DNA from: a virus
DNA length: 31,279 nucleotides
Virus record (IMG/VR): IMGVR_UViG_3300042876_000155
Location: 1 to 31,279 of that record
Direction: 5' to 3' (one strand)
Shown here: positions 12,357 through 20,084 of the stretch, one piece after another
Numbering within the stretch: position 1 is the first letter of the stretch
How the letters are laid out: the number at the start of each line of letters is the position of its first letter
Position numbers and translations under genes: made by a program
The notes under the pieces: generated by a model
Seen by the model: the letters and a program-made list of their open reading frames with translations, nothing else
Database searches by the model: none
What the model was told of the DNA's origin: nothing

Positions 12357-13389
12357 GGGACGGAGCTCGTCCGAGCACATCCTGGCCGCCGGAGTGCTGG
12401 CGGTCCTCCTTTACGCCGTGGCCTACTTCCTGTTCGCCCTCGTGGCGCAGGCGCAGGACTTCGAGGAGTTCGGCTCATCGACGAGCGCCGTCTCCCTGCC
12501 CTGGTGCTCCACCTCCGGCCAGTCGCTCAAGTCCAACGGCACCATCTGGCAGTGCGCGACGCCGGTGTGGGCGGAGGCTGATCCGCAGGTCGGGACGCTG
12601 ACCGCCTCGCAGTGGTGCGTGGCGAACGGCGGCGGGACGGCGATTGACTGCACGACGGCGGCACCCCTGACGGCAGAGGCCGACCCAATAGCGACGCACG
12701 ACGACATGGCGGAGACCATCTCCGGTTTGTGGACATTTTCCAATGGACTGCGATTCCCGGGGCATCACGGCACGGGGTTCACCTACTTGGAGCCCATGGC
12801 CGGTTCTCCCAATGTGCGCCTATTGCAGGGCGGGTATGGAGAGGACGAGAGCGACGTCACATTGCAGACGTGCCGGGTGTCCCTGAAAGGACACTATCCC
12901 GGCCAAGGCCCGGAACTGATCTTCGAGAACTACAACATCCCCAAAGGGACGCGCTACACCACGACCATCATGAACGCCCAGACGGACGTTCTCGGCGACC
13001 CGGCCCAAACAGAAAACATGATGCTTTACATCCCGTTGAGTTACCCGCACGACCAACGGTCCCATCTCGAAATATTGCACAGCACGGCGGCCGATGCGGC
13101 GCAAATGGAGTGGGTTGCAGGGGCGGCCCTGACCGCCGAGGCCGACCCGCGCCTCCCGACGCCCGCGAACCCGGCGGATGATGGGAAGTATTTGAAGGCG
13201 GGCGCTGGCGCGCTGGCATTGTCTGCGCTCATCATCCCGAACGGTGCGGCCCCGGCGGCGACCTGCGCGACCGGCGAAGTGTTCATCGACACCGACGAGA
13301 CCAACGACACGAACTGCGCCACCACCGCCGACAATTCGCTGTGCATTTGTACCGCGACTAACACCTGGACGGCATTGGAGAACAATTGA
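12349..13389 (+). CDS. secreted fibre-like protein with EADP repeats
   Basis: ATG 12349 overlaps the portal end by eight bases. A basic start (MRRGRSSS) leads to a hydrophobic segment (about 11-33) ending LVAQAQ, a good signal peptidase site. The rest is beta-rich and low in charge, with WAEADPQVGTLTAS, then LTAEADPIATHDD and LTAEADPRLP repeated. WCVANGGGTAIDCTTAAP is a motif seen in phage fibre-like proteins. The C-terminus CATGEVFIDTDETNDTNC...LCICTATNTWTALENN is a common metagenomic phage fibre end. Function unknown: a virion fibre would not normally need a signal peptide. Confidence 0.7.
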   Translation: MRRGRSSSEHILAAGVLAVLLYAVAYFLFALVAQAQDFEEFGSSTSAVSLPWCSTSGQSLKSNGTIWQCATPVWAEADPQVGTLTASQWCVANGGGTAIDCTTAAPLTAEADPIATHDDMAETISGLWTFSNGLRFPGHHGTGFTYLEPMAGSPNVRLLQGGYGEDESDVTLQTCRVSLKGHYPGQGPELIFENYNIPKGTRYTTTIMNAQTDVLGDPAQTENMMLYIPLSYPHDQRSHLEILHSTAADAAQMEWVAGAALTAEADPRLPTPANPADDGKYLKAGAGALALSALIIPNGAAPAATCATGEVFIDTDETNDTNCATTADNSLCICTATNTWTALENN

Positions 13390-13736
13390 CGCGCCTACTC
13401 CTCGCCGCGCTCCTGTGCCTCGCCGCGTGTACGGATCAGTCCAACATGCTGGCCCCGGTGACGCCCACGCGGTACGAGGTCGCCTGCTGTTCCCTGTCCT
13501 CGACCACGTGGCTCCAGTGGTACGGCGTGTTCACCTGGCGCGACAGCTCTGGCGTGCAGTGCGAGCGGCGCGTGGACCTGGCCCCGGCGGGCGTCTACGC
13601 CTCCTTCTCTGAGGAGTGCCCGGCCATCTACACCAACTTCGTCATTCATTCCCGCGACGGCGCAGAGATCGGGCGCGGCGTTGCGGACTGGCAGTCAGCC
13701 GATGGGTTCTACTACGCATCCATCGCCATCCCGTAA
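13386..13736 (+). CDS. phage-encoded lipoprotein, 116 aa
   Basis: TTG 13386 overlaps the previous stop (TTGA). The start MTRLLLAALLCLAACTDQSN has a short basic end, a hydrophobic core and a LAAC lipobox, so it should be lipidated at C15 and anchored in a membrane facing the periplasm. The rest is beta-rich with two more cysteine groups (EVACCSLSS, VQCERRVDL, SEECPAIY). Phage lipoproteins of this size can block superinfection (Cor/Llp-like) or act in outer membrane disruption. No match to a specific family is recognised. Confidence 0.7.
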   Translation: MTRLLLAALLCLAACTDQSNMLAPVTPTRYEVACCSLSSTTWLQWYGVFTWRDSSGVQCERRVDLAPAGVYASFSEECPAIYTNFVIHSRDGAEIGRGVADWQSADGFYYASIAIP

Positions 13737-13750
13737 AGGAGAACACCACC

Positions 13751-13951
13751 ATGGAAGACCTTCTTATCCTCATCCTCAAGACCGCCCTCAAGATGAACGA
13801 CGAGAACGCGCACGACACGTTCAACGCGCTCAAGCATGGGGCGCAGACCGTGCACGACGGGCTCAAGGCCGCCGACAAGAACGAAGAGGCCGCCAAGCTC
13901 GTCACCCTGGCCGTCAACTTCCTCGGCATGGCCGAGACCGACTTCGCGTAA
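13751..13951 (+). CDS. hypothetical helical protein, 66 aa
   Basis: ATG 13751 follows AAAGGAG (13735-13741). The protein MEDLLILILKTALKMNDENA continues HDTFNALKHGAQTVHDGLKAADKNEEAAKLVTLAVNFLGMAETDFA, all helical and amphipathic. A longer upstream frame is a shadow of the lipoprotein gene. Unknown; it lies in a cluster with two small membrane proteins. Confidence 0.65.
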   Translation: MEDLLILILKTALKMNDENAHDTFNALKHGAQTVHDGLKAADKNEEAAKLVTLAVNFLGMAETDFA

Positions 13952-13954
13952 GCC

Positions 13955-14260
13955 ATGCCCTGGTCGCTCATCACCGGAGAGGTCGGCAAGGTCGTCCTGA
14001 CGTGGCTCATCACGCAGGCGATCAAGGCCCTGTTCCGCGACAAGTACAACTCGTCCTGGAACCAGTACATCGCCTGGGCTGTGGCTGCCATCCTGACGGC
14101 TCTCGCCAAGGCCGTGGCCGTGCCGACGCTGGCCGATCCGGTGGTGAGTGCGGCCCTGTCCGGCATGGGCGCGAACATCGGCCATAGCGGCATGAACCTC
14201 GCCAAGGACGGCATCGAAGGCGTCAAGGCGAAGATGCGGGCGAGGGCTCAAGCGAAATGA
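13955..14260 (+). CDS. membrane protein, 101 aa (holin-like candidate)
   Basis: ATG 13955 begins three bases after the previous stop. Hydrophobic segments lie at about 8-27 (GEVGKVVLTWLITQAIKALF) and 37-57 (NQYIAWAVAAILTALAKAVAV), with a third weaker alanine/glycine-rich stretch. The tail is basic (KAKMRARAQAK). Size, two to three membrane segments and a positively charged end fit a holin, but no dedicated endolysin gene is next to it. Confidence 0.5.
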   Translation: MPWSLITGEVGKVVLTWLITQAIKALFRDKYNSSWNQYIAWAVAAILTALAKAVAVPTLADPVVSAALSGMGANIGHSGMNLAKDGIEGVKAKMRARAQAK

Positions 14261-14457
14261 CCGACTCCCGCCCCCTGACGCGCCGGGCCAAGACCATGCT
14301 CCTGTTCACGTTCATGGCCTTGTCGCTCGTCTGGCCGCTTATCGTGCCAGGGGAGCAGCTCATCGCCTACGCCTACCTCATCGGCGGCGTGACGGCGGCG
14401 GGGCTCGGCTTCCAGGCGGGGATTGATTGGCAGAAGGCTAAGGGAGGCATCGAATGA
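14257..14457 (+). CDS. small two-pass membrane protein, 66 aa (holin-like candidate)
   Basis: ATG 14257 overlaps the previous stop. A basic start (MTDSRPLTRRAK) is followed by membrane segments TMLLFTFMALSLVWPLIV and EQLIAYAYLIGGVTAAGLGF. The end is charged. Phage proteins of this shape between membrane-protein neighbours are often holins or antiholins. Either this gene or the one at 13955 might serve that role, or the pair may act together. Confidence 0.5.
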   Translation: MTDSRPLTRRAKTMLLFTFMALSLVWPLIVPGEQLIAYAYLIGGVTAAGLGFQAGIDWQKAKGGIE

Positions 14458-15329
14458 GAAAGAGTGACGGAGCAAAGGTGAAGGACACAACCGTGGCGGC
14501 CCAGTCCGCCCGCCTTCATACCCTCCTACCCCATACGGGGGGCGGCCAGGCGGCCGCCCCCCACCGCTCTCGCTTCGCCTCCAACCGCGTCGGGCTGGGC
14601 CTGTTCATCGCTGCCCTGCTCCTCTTCGCCTCCGCCTTCGCCAACGCGGCCTGGGTGTCCGGGTGCTGGGCGGCTTCCGACACGGGAAAGGTCATCGGCG
14701 ACTTCACGCTCGACTACGCCAGCATCGGGCTGGACGGCGTGACGGTGACGCCCCTGGCCACCACGGGCATCGCCCTGACGGAGATCGGCGACGGGTGCTA
14801 CATCTTCCGCGGCATCGCCGACTCCAACCTGCTGAACTACTACTTCCGCGCAACACTCACCTCGACGGGCGACTACCACGCATGGCGGCGCCCCCAGGGC
14901 GGAGCGGCGCAGAACGTGGCATGGACGAACGTCACCGAGCTGGTGCCGACGGCCTACACCTACAAGCGGCACGACCGGGCGCCCAACCTGCAGCTCCTGG
15001 TCAAGCGCCTGTCGGCCATCCCGACCGGGACGCTGGTGTTCAGCATGACGCCCTCCGGCGGCTCCACCGCCAAGGTCAGCCGGCAGGCCGCCACATACTG
15101 CGGGACCGGCTCCGGATGCGCCTACGTGGCCAACAGCGACGGCACCTATAACGCCTACTTCATCTACGCCTGGGGCGCCACCGACCTCGACATGGCGAAC
15201 ACCGAATGCACCTCTACCATGGCGACATGCTCCTACAACGCCGAGTTCGAGATGACCACCGCGGGCGTGAAGCAGACCTTCACGCTCCCGACGCAGATCC
15301 GCGTCACGCGGGACCTGGACGACAACTGA
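14454..15329 (+). CDS. exported BppU-like/Ig-like protein with N-terminal extension
   Basis: ATG 14454 overlaps the previous stop. A 45-residue polar start precedes a hydrophobic segment (about 46-63) ending AFANA, a plausible signal-peptidase site. The middle GCYIFRGIADSNLLNYYFRATLTSTGD is beta-rich. The C-terminal third, PTGTLVFSMTPSGGSTAKVSRQAATYC...NAYFIYAWGATDLD...AEFEMTTAGVKQTF, has the Y-x-W-x-x-x-D-T-D pattern of BppU-like domains, found in baseplates and fibres. The long extension before the hydrophobic segment is unusual and is encoded around a large GC hairpin. No other ATG exists before the hydrophobic segment. Confidence 0.65.
   Translation: MRKSDGAKVKDTTVAAQSARLHTLLPHTGGGQAAAPHRSRFASNRVGLGLFIAALLLFASAFANAAWVSGCWAASDTGKVIGDFTLDYASIGLDGVTVTPLATTGIALTEIGDGCYIFRGIADSNLLNYYFRATLTSTGDYHAWRRPQGGAAQNVAWTNVTELVPTAYTYKRHDRAPNLQLLVKRLSAIPTGTLVFSMTPSGGSTAKVSRQAATYCGTGSGCAYVANSDGTYNAYFIYAWGATDLDMANTECTSTMATCSYNAEFEMTTAGVKQTFTLPTQIRVTRDLDDN
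14537..14562 (+). repeat. 11-bp perfect GC hairpin inside a coding region
   Basis: GGGGGGCGGCC (14537-14547) pairs perfectly with GGCCGCCCCCC (14552-14562) around AGGC. It falls in codons 28-37 of the 14454 gene. It has no T-run, so it is not an ordinary terminator. Confidence 0.75.
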
Positions 15330-15568
15330 TGGGCAACTCGTTCGGCTACAAGGTGGACTCAATCCCAGACAGGAAGCCGTCCGGCTGGACCGTCACGGCC
15401 ACGCGCAGCGTGTTCGCGTGCGGCATGTGCGGGAAAGAGGCCGACACGCTCGCCGATCTGTTCCCGTGCAAGTGCACCTGGAGCCGAAAGCCCTACATCA
15501 CCGTTTACCTCACCGCCAATCATAACGGCACCCCGGCAGGGGACAACTTCAAGACCATGCCCCAGTAG
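15329..15568 (+). CDS. hypothetical protein with cysteine cluster, 79 aa
   Basis: ATG 15329 overlaps the previous stop by one base (TGATG). The 79-residue protein has CGMCG at about 31-35 and CKC at about 47-49, enough for one metal site, within an otherwise polar beta-rich sequence (MGNSFGYKVDSIPDRKPSGW at the start). It lies between an exported protein and the gpF-like gene and is coupled to the latter. Function unknown. Confidence 0.6.
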   Translation: MGNSFGYKVDSIPDRKPSGWTVTATRSVFACGMCGKEADTLADLFPCKCTWSRKPYITVYLTANHNGTPAGDNFKTMPQ

Positions 15569-16275
15569 TGGACCTGACCTTCATCGAAGGCATGCTGCCG
15601 TCCCTCGACCTCCCCTGGGACGACTTCTGGCGTGCCTTGCAGAAGAAGGCGGGCTATGCGGTCCCCGACTCCGTGTGGGCCAAGCTGGAGCCGCACGAGA
15701 ATGACTGGGCGTTCACCACCACCCTGCTGTCCGACCTCGAGCAGATGGAAACCGTCCTGGCCTCCCTCGTCGAGGCCAACGCCGAGGGGATGACCTTTCG
15801 CGAGTGGACCGACACCCTGGACACGCGCTTCGAGGAGGCTGGCTGGACGAGCGCCAGCGACCTGCCGCCATCGCGCCTCGAGCTCATCTACCGCGTCCAG
15901 ACCTCCAAGGCACAGGCCGCGGCGAAGTGGGAGTGGGCGCAGGAGGGGAAGGACATCTTCCCCTACCTCATGTACAGCGCCATCGGGGACGACCGCGTGC
16001 GGGAGGACCACTGGGCGCTCAACGGCCTCGTCTACGCGGTGGACGACCCGTTCTGGCAGTCGTTCTACCCGCCGTGGGACTACAACTGCCGCTGCGACGC
16101 CATCAGCGTCAGCCAGGACGAGGTGGACGAGAACTCGTGGGAAGTGCAGAACGAACCCCCGGAGGGCGTCAGTCCCTCCGACAACTTCACCGGCGGGCCG
16201 CCGGACCTTGACGACGTGGACGATCTGCAGGAGCAGATCGACGAGAAACTCCAAACCCTGGGGGCAAATCAATGA
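15568..16275 (+). CDS. phage head morphogenesis protein, Mu gpF / SPP1 gp7-like
   Basis: GTG 15568 overlaps the previous TAG. The 235-residue protein carries the family signature near its end: DRVREDHWALNGLVYAVDDP followed by FWQSFYPPWDYNCRC, where R-x-x-H-x-A-L-x-G, DDPFW and YPPWxYNCRC are the hallmarks. Upstream, SRLELIYRVQTSKAQAAAKW matches the family's helical segment. These proteins are injected or head-internal minor proteins next to the portal; their exact role is unclear. Compared with gpF the N-terminal half is short. Confidence 0.9.
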   Translation: MDLTFIEGMLPSLDLPWDDFWRALQKKAGYAVPDSVWAKLEPHENDWAFTTTLLSDLEQMETVLASLVEANAEGMTFREWTDTLDTRFEEAGWTSASDLPPSRLELIYRVQTSKAQAAAKWEWAQEGKDIFPYLMYSAIGDDRVREDHWALNGLVYAVDDPFWQSFYPPWDYNCRCDAISVSQDEVDENSWEVQNEPPEGVSPSDNFTGGPPDLDDVDDLQEQIDEKLQTLGANQ

Positions 16276-17516
16276 ACGCGTTCTACCAGATCAAGGCCGT
16301 CGCGGACGGCGCCGAGATCCTGCTCTACGGGCCCGTCGGCGACTTTGGGCTCGGCGAGGACTGCATCACCGCCAAGCGCTTGCACGACGAGCTCGCCGCG
16401 CTGGGCGAGGTCGGAACCATCGACCTGCACATCAACAGCGACGGCGGCCTGGTGTTCGAGGGCCTCGCCATCTACAACATGCTGAAAGCGCATAAAGCGC
16501 ACAAGCGGGTGCACGTGGACGGCGTCGCCGCCTCCTGCGCGTCCCTCATCGCCATGGCGGGGGACGAGATCGTCATGCCCGCCAACGCCTACCTCATGAT
16601 CCACGAGCCGCGCTCCATGGCCGTCGGCACCGTGGACGACATGCTGGCCGAGGCCGAGATCCTCGACAAGCTGCGCCTCTCCATGGCGGCCATCTACGCC
16701 GCCCGGACGGGGCGCGACCAGGCTGAGTGCCTCAAGTGGATGGCCGACGAGACCTGGTTCACGGGCGAGGAAGCCCTGGCGGCCGGCCTCTGCACCTATG
16801 TCATCGAAGAGGTGAGGATTGCCGCCCAGATCGACTTAGCGAAATTCAAGCGGGTGCCCGCCGTTTTGGCCGCGCTTGGAAATACCCCAAACAAGGGAGG
16901 ACACAAACGCATGGAAAAGCTCACCGCTTTTCTGGCCTCTTCCCTCGGCGTCACCATCACGGAAGGCACCGAGGAAGAGCAGAGCGCCGTCATCGCGGCC
17001 CTCGAGCAGAAGCTGGCCCCTGTGGCGGCGGTCCCCGCGGACCTGGCCCAGGCGCTTGACCTGCCCGTGGACTGCGCTCTCGACGCCGCCAAGGGCGCGG
17101 TCTCCGCGCTTCTGGAACGCCCGACGGCGGCCGCCCTGGCCGACGTCACCGCCAAGCTCGCCGACACCGAGGCCCTCGCCAAGGCGCGGCTGGAGTTCGG
17201 CGTCACCGCCTCGCTCAAGCTCATGGCGAAGGAAGGGCGCATCACCGCCGCCCAGGTGGACGACCTCAAGGCCGAGGCCCTCGCCGCCGCCGACCCGGTC
17301 GCCTATCTCGACGGTCAGGCCAAGGCCCGGCCCGAGGGCTCCGCCGTCCCGACGGCCCCTCTGACGATCCCCACCACCGATCCCGCGAACGACATCAACG
17401 CCACGCTCAACGCGGCGCAGCGGGCAACGCTCGAGGCCTACAAGGCCTCCGACCCCACCGGCGAGAAGGCTGCGGCCTATCTCAAGTTCCTGGCCTCCAA
17501 GCAGGTCCAGGCCTAA
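16272..17516 (+). CDS. ClpP-like prohead protease fused to scaffold
   Basis: ATG 16272 overlaps the previous stop. Residues 1-190 form a ClpP/S49-type serine protease: HINSDGG (53-59) is the oxyanion loop, GVAASCASLIAMAGDE carries the serine (S88), and YLMIHEP the histidine (H111). After a short linker (GNTPNKGGHK) comes a charged alanine-rich part resembling Mu gpI/scaffold sequences (EKLAPVAAVPADLAQALDLP, ASLKLMAKEGRITAAQVDDL). The protease would cut the scaffold and itself during head maturation. An internal ribosome-binding site and ATG at 16911 could give the scaffold alone. Confidence 0.9.
   Translation: MNAFYQIKAVADGAEILLYGPVGDFGLGEDCITAKRLHDELAALGEVGTIDLHINSDGGLVFEGLAIYNMLKAHKAHKRVHVDGVAASCASLIAMAGDEIVMPANAYLMIHEPRSMAVGTVDDMLAEAEILDKLRLSMAAIYAARTGRDQAECLKWMADETWFTGEEALAAGLCTYVIEEVRIAAQIDLAKFKRVPAVLAALGNTPNKGGHKRMEKLTAFLASSLGVTITEGTEEEQSAVIAALEQKLAPVAAVPADLAQALDLPVDCALDAAKGAVSALLERPTAAALADVTAKLADTEALAKARLEFGVTASLKLMAKEGRITAAQVDDLKAEALAAADPVAYLDGQAKARPEGSAVPTAPLTIPTTDPANDINATLNAAQRATLEAYKASDPTGEKAAAYLKFLASKQVQA
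16911..17516 (+). CDS. nested scaffold protein (internal start of protease gene)
   Basis: Within the protease gene and in the same frame, AAGGGAGG (16893-16900) lies ten bases upstream of ATG 16911. Translation from there gives 201 residues starting MEKLTAFLASSLGVTITEGT, rich in alanine, leucine and charged residues, as scaffolds are. This layout matches lambda C/Nu3 and the Mu I/Z pair, in which the scaffold is made from an in-frame start inside the protease gene. Confidence 0.6.
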   Translation: MEKLTAFLASSLGVTITEGTEEEQSAVIAALEQKLAPVAAVPADLAQALDLPVDCALDAAKGAVSALLERPTAAALADVTAKLADTEALAKARLEFGVTASLKLMAKEGRITAAQVDDLKAEALAAADPVAYLDGQAKARPEGSAVPTAPLTIPTTDPANDINATLNAAQRATLEAYKASDPTGEKAAAYLKFLASKQVQA

Positions 17517-17535
17517 CCCAAGGAGGACACACTCC

Positions 17536-18729
17536 ATGAAGCGCATCTTCACGCTCCTGTTCCTCTGCCTGGCGGCCTCCACTTTCGCCGTCGACAGCTC
17601 CGTCAACGTCATCGGGAACGTCACCACCACCGGCTACAAGGTGTTGGCGTCGACGACCATCTACATGGGCGACCTCGTCTGCGTGCAGGATTCTTCCGGC
17701 TACGCCAAGGGCTGCGCCGATGCCGCGTCCGAGATCTTCGTCGGCGTCGCCGCCGCGGGCGTGGACAACAGCTCCGGCTCTTCGGGTGACAAGACCGTCA
17801 CCGTGCAGAACGGCATCATCGAGCTCCCCGCCACCAGCGTCGCCGTCACCAGCGTAGGGAACGTCATCTACGTAGACACCGTCAAGAACGTGGACGAGAC
17901 CAGCTCCAACGCCACCGTGGCCGGCATCCTGACCCGCGTCATCAGTGGAACCAAGTGCTGGGTTGACACCCGGGCCGTCTACACTGGCGTCGCCACCCTC
18001 ACCGGCACCAACGTCACCATCGCCGACACCTCCGACTATTGGGTCGGCTCCACTGGTGAGGCCGTCCTCGCCGAGATCGGCGCCCTGGCCACCGGATCCA
18101 TCATGCTCGGAACCGGCGGCAAGGCCGTCGATACCACCATGAAGTCTGACGGGTTCATCCCCGTGGGCGATGGCACCACCCTCGTCTCCACCGACTTCAA
18201 CAACGACGGCTACATCGGAATCGGCGACGGAACCAACTACGCCAGCGTGGACATCACCGGCGACATCGAGATCGCCAACACCGGCGTCGCTTCCATCACC
18301 GCCGCGTCGATCCTCGACTCCGACATCAGCCACGCCGTCGCGAACCGCACCCAGACCGTGGACTACTGCTTCTGGTACGACTTCGCGACCCACGGCGGCG
18401 TCGCGGGCGCCATCAACCTCACCAAGTGCGGCGGGGCTGCGGCGCAGACCATCCCCGACAACTTCGTTGTCGAGCATATCTTCTACGAGATGCACGCGGC
18501 CTTCACTTCGGCGGCCGCCAACGTCATCCTCGGATGGACCGGGACCACGAACGGCATCGCCACCACCGCGGCCTACGATAACGCCAAGTTCGCCGTGAAC
18601 GCCGTGTTCGCCGCCGCCTCCGGCGTCCCCTATAAAGTCGACACCGCAGACAACGTCATCGTCACCCCGGATGGCAACCTGACGGCCGGCACGGTCTATG
18701 TTTACGTGTCGGGTCATCAGGGCAACTAA
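17536..18729 (+). CDS. capsid decoration-like/fibre-like protein with signal peptide
   Basis: ATG 17536 follows AAGGAGG (17520-17526) by nine bases. The start MKRIFTLLFLCLAASTFAVD is a standard signal peptide with cleavage after STFA. The next part (about 30-160: YMGDLVCVQDSSGYAKGCAD, VGVAAAGVDN, GDKTVTVQNGIIEL) resembles DUF2190-type capsid decoration domains, and the place between scaffold and capsid genes is that of Mu-like decoration proteins. The middle GFIPVGDGTTLVSTDFNNDG, GYIGIGDGTNYASVDITGDI repeats a fibre motif. A beta-sandwich-like end (VVEHIFYEMHAAFTSAAANV) follows. The signal peptide is odd for a capsid protein. The 30357 gene looks like a paralog. Confidence 0.65.
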   Translation: MKRIFTLLFLCLAASTFAVDSSVNVIGNVTTTGYKVLASTTIYMGDLVCVQDSSGYAKGCADAASEIFVGVAAAGVDNSSGSSGDKTVTVQNGIIELPATSVAVTSVGNVIYVDTVKNVDETSSNATVAGILTRVISGTKCWVDTRAVYTGVATLTGTNVTIADTSDYWVGSTGEAVLAEIGALATGSIMLGTGGKAVDTTMKSDGFIPVGDGTTLVSTDFNNDGYIGIGDGTNYASVDITGDIEIANTGVASITAASILDSDISHAVANRTQTVDYCFWYDFATHGGVAGAINLTKCGGAAAQTIPDNFVVEHIFYEMHAAFTSAAANVILGWTGTTNGIATTAAYDNAKFAVNAVFAAASGVPYKVDTADNVIVTPDGNLTAGTVYVYVSGHQGN

Positions 18730-18743
18730 AGGAGACCTAATAC

Positions 18744-19664
18744 ATGATCGGCCACGAGCTGCTTAATGCCCACATGGAGCGCGCCCAGTTTGAATTCCTG
18801 GACGCCCTCAAGAACACCACCATCCACCCGGCGAAGCTGTGGTGGAAGAAGTGCACCGACGTCCTCCCCGTGATGACCGGCCCCTCCCGCACCTTCCCGT
18901 ACACCCCCCCGGTCCCCAACTTCCGCGAGTTCGTCGGCGGCCGCGTCAAGAACCAGATGGCCTACTACGAGTGGACGCTGGACAACGTGCAGTATGAGCT
19001 GTCCTTCATCCTCAACAAGCAGGAGTGGCTCCGCTGGGACGGCTACGGCGTCATCGACCGCAACATCAAGGCCATCGCCGAGAAGGCCCTGGACCACCCC
19101 CGCCAGCTCATCAAGACCCTCATCGACGGCGCCGGAACCCTGACGTGCTACGACGGCCTGCCGTTCTTCTCCGCGTCCCACACCAACCCCGACGCCACCA
19201 CCTGGTCGAACATGGACAACGCCGGCGGATACGCCAACCCGTGGTTCATCGCCGACTGCTCGAACCCTAACTTCATGCCCTTCATCTTCGGTGAGGAGCA
19301 GCAGGTGTCGTTCTACAACCTCAACGGCCCGACCTCCCAGCGCCAGTACGACGACGGCTCCCTCGAGTGGGGCGCCGAGAAGTGGTGCGCCGCGTCCTAC
19401 GGGATGCCCCACTACGTCTACGCCTCCGACCAGACCCCCAATGAGGCCAACGTCTGCGCCGCCATCGAGGCCCTGCTCAACCGCGTCGACCAGAACGGCG
19501 ACCCATACGGGTTCGTCCCCACCCACATCTTCTTCAACCCCTCTGCCGGCATCGACGTGATGAAGGCCATCCGGCCCGTCTCCATCTCCGGCACCGAGAC
19601 CGTCACCCAGTACCTGGCGAACCTCGAGCCGGTCATGATCCCCGGCATGGCGTTCAGCATCTAA
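18744..19664 (+). CDS. major capsid protein, Mu gpT-like
   Basis: ATG 18744 follows AAAGGAG. The 306-residue protein is recognisable as the gpT (Mu major head subunit) family: a helical start (ELLNAHMERAQFEFLDALKN), REFVGGRVKNQMAYYEWTLDN, the DNVQYELSFILNKQEWLRWDG stretch, then DGLPFFSASHTNPDATTWSN, which is the GxxFF..xH motif of gpT, and THIFFNPSAGIDVMKAI near the end. It has no long N-terminal scaffold domain, in keeping with separate scaffold upstream. It would form the T-number shell with the HK97 fold. Confidence 0.9.
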   Translation: MIGHELLNAHMERAQFEFLDALKNTTIHPAKLWWKKCTDVLPVMTGPSRTFPYTPPVPNFREFVGGRVKNQMAYYEWTLDNVQYELSFILNKQEWLRWDGYGVIDRNIKAIAEKALDHPRQLIKTLIDGAGTLTCYDGLPFFSASHTNPDATTWSNMDNAGGYANPWFIADCSNPNFMPFIFGEEQQVSFYNLNGPTSQRQYDDGSLEWGAEKWCAASYGMPHYVYASDQTPNEANVCAAIEALLNRVDQNGDPYGFVPTHIFFNPSAGIDVMKAIRPVSISGTETVTQYLANLEPVMIPGMAFSI

Positions 19665-19678
19665 CCCAAGGAGGAACC

Positions 19679-20050
19679 ATGGTATTTCAGTCTGAAATCT
19701 CCGCACGGATGCCCAAGGGCGCGAAGGCCGCGAGAGTGGCCGTCAAGGGCCGCACCATCCTCTACCCGGAGGGCCACGTCCTGGTCCTTCGCCAGAAGGG
19801 CGAGAACCCCGCCCGCTTCGGGAAGGTGTTTGTGGGTGAGCAGGAGGTCACGCTCGACCCCGCCAAGGCCGACCCGATGGACCTCTACAACGTGGTCTCC
19901 ATGATCGCCAAGGTGGACGCGGTGCTCGCGGCCCACGAGGCGCACATGGCCCGCGTGGTGAAGCAGAACCCGTCCTTCGATCCGAAGAAGCACAGGGCCC
20001 CCAAGGTCATGGGCTTCTACGCGGATTGGAAGAAGACGAGCAAGGAATAA
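19679..20050 (+). CDS. hypothetical head-associated protein, 123 aa
   Basis: ATG 19679 follows AAGGAGG (19668-19674). The 123-residue protein MVFQSEISARMPKGAKAARV continues with beta-rich KGRTILYPEGHVLVLRQKG and ends helical and basic (HKAPKVMGFYADWKKTSKE-like). In Mu-type head modules a small protein of unknown role is often found between capsid and gp36; this may be its counterpart. No motif is recognised. Confidence 0.65.
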   Translation: MVFQSEISARMPKGAKAARVAVKGRTILYPEGHVLVLRQKGENPARFGKVFVGEQEVTLDPAKADPMDLYNVVSMIAKVDAVLAAHEAHMARVVKQNPSFDPKKHRAPKVMGFYADWKKTSKE

Positions 20051-20056
20051 GGAGCG

Positions 20057-20084
20057 CCGGGGGAGGGGGCAACCCCTCCCCCGG
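20057..20084 (+). other. 12-bp perfect hairpin with GCAA loop before the gp36-like gene
   Basis: CCGGGGGAGGGG (20057-20068) pairs with CCCCTCCCCCGG (20073-20084) around GCAA, a GNRA-type tetraloop. It fills most of the 45-base gap between the two genes, ends 11 bases before ATG 20096 and has no T-run. The next gene has no clear ribosome-binding site outside the stem. Confidence 0.8.

Noticed and set aside
14537-14562. Rho-independent terminator
   Set aside because: The stem is perfect, but there is no T-run after it and it lies within a continuing reading frame.
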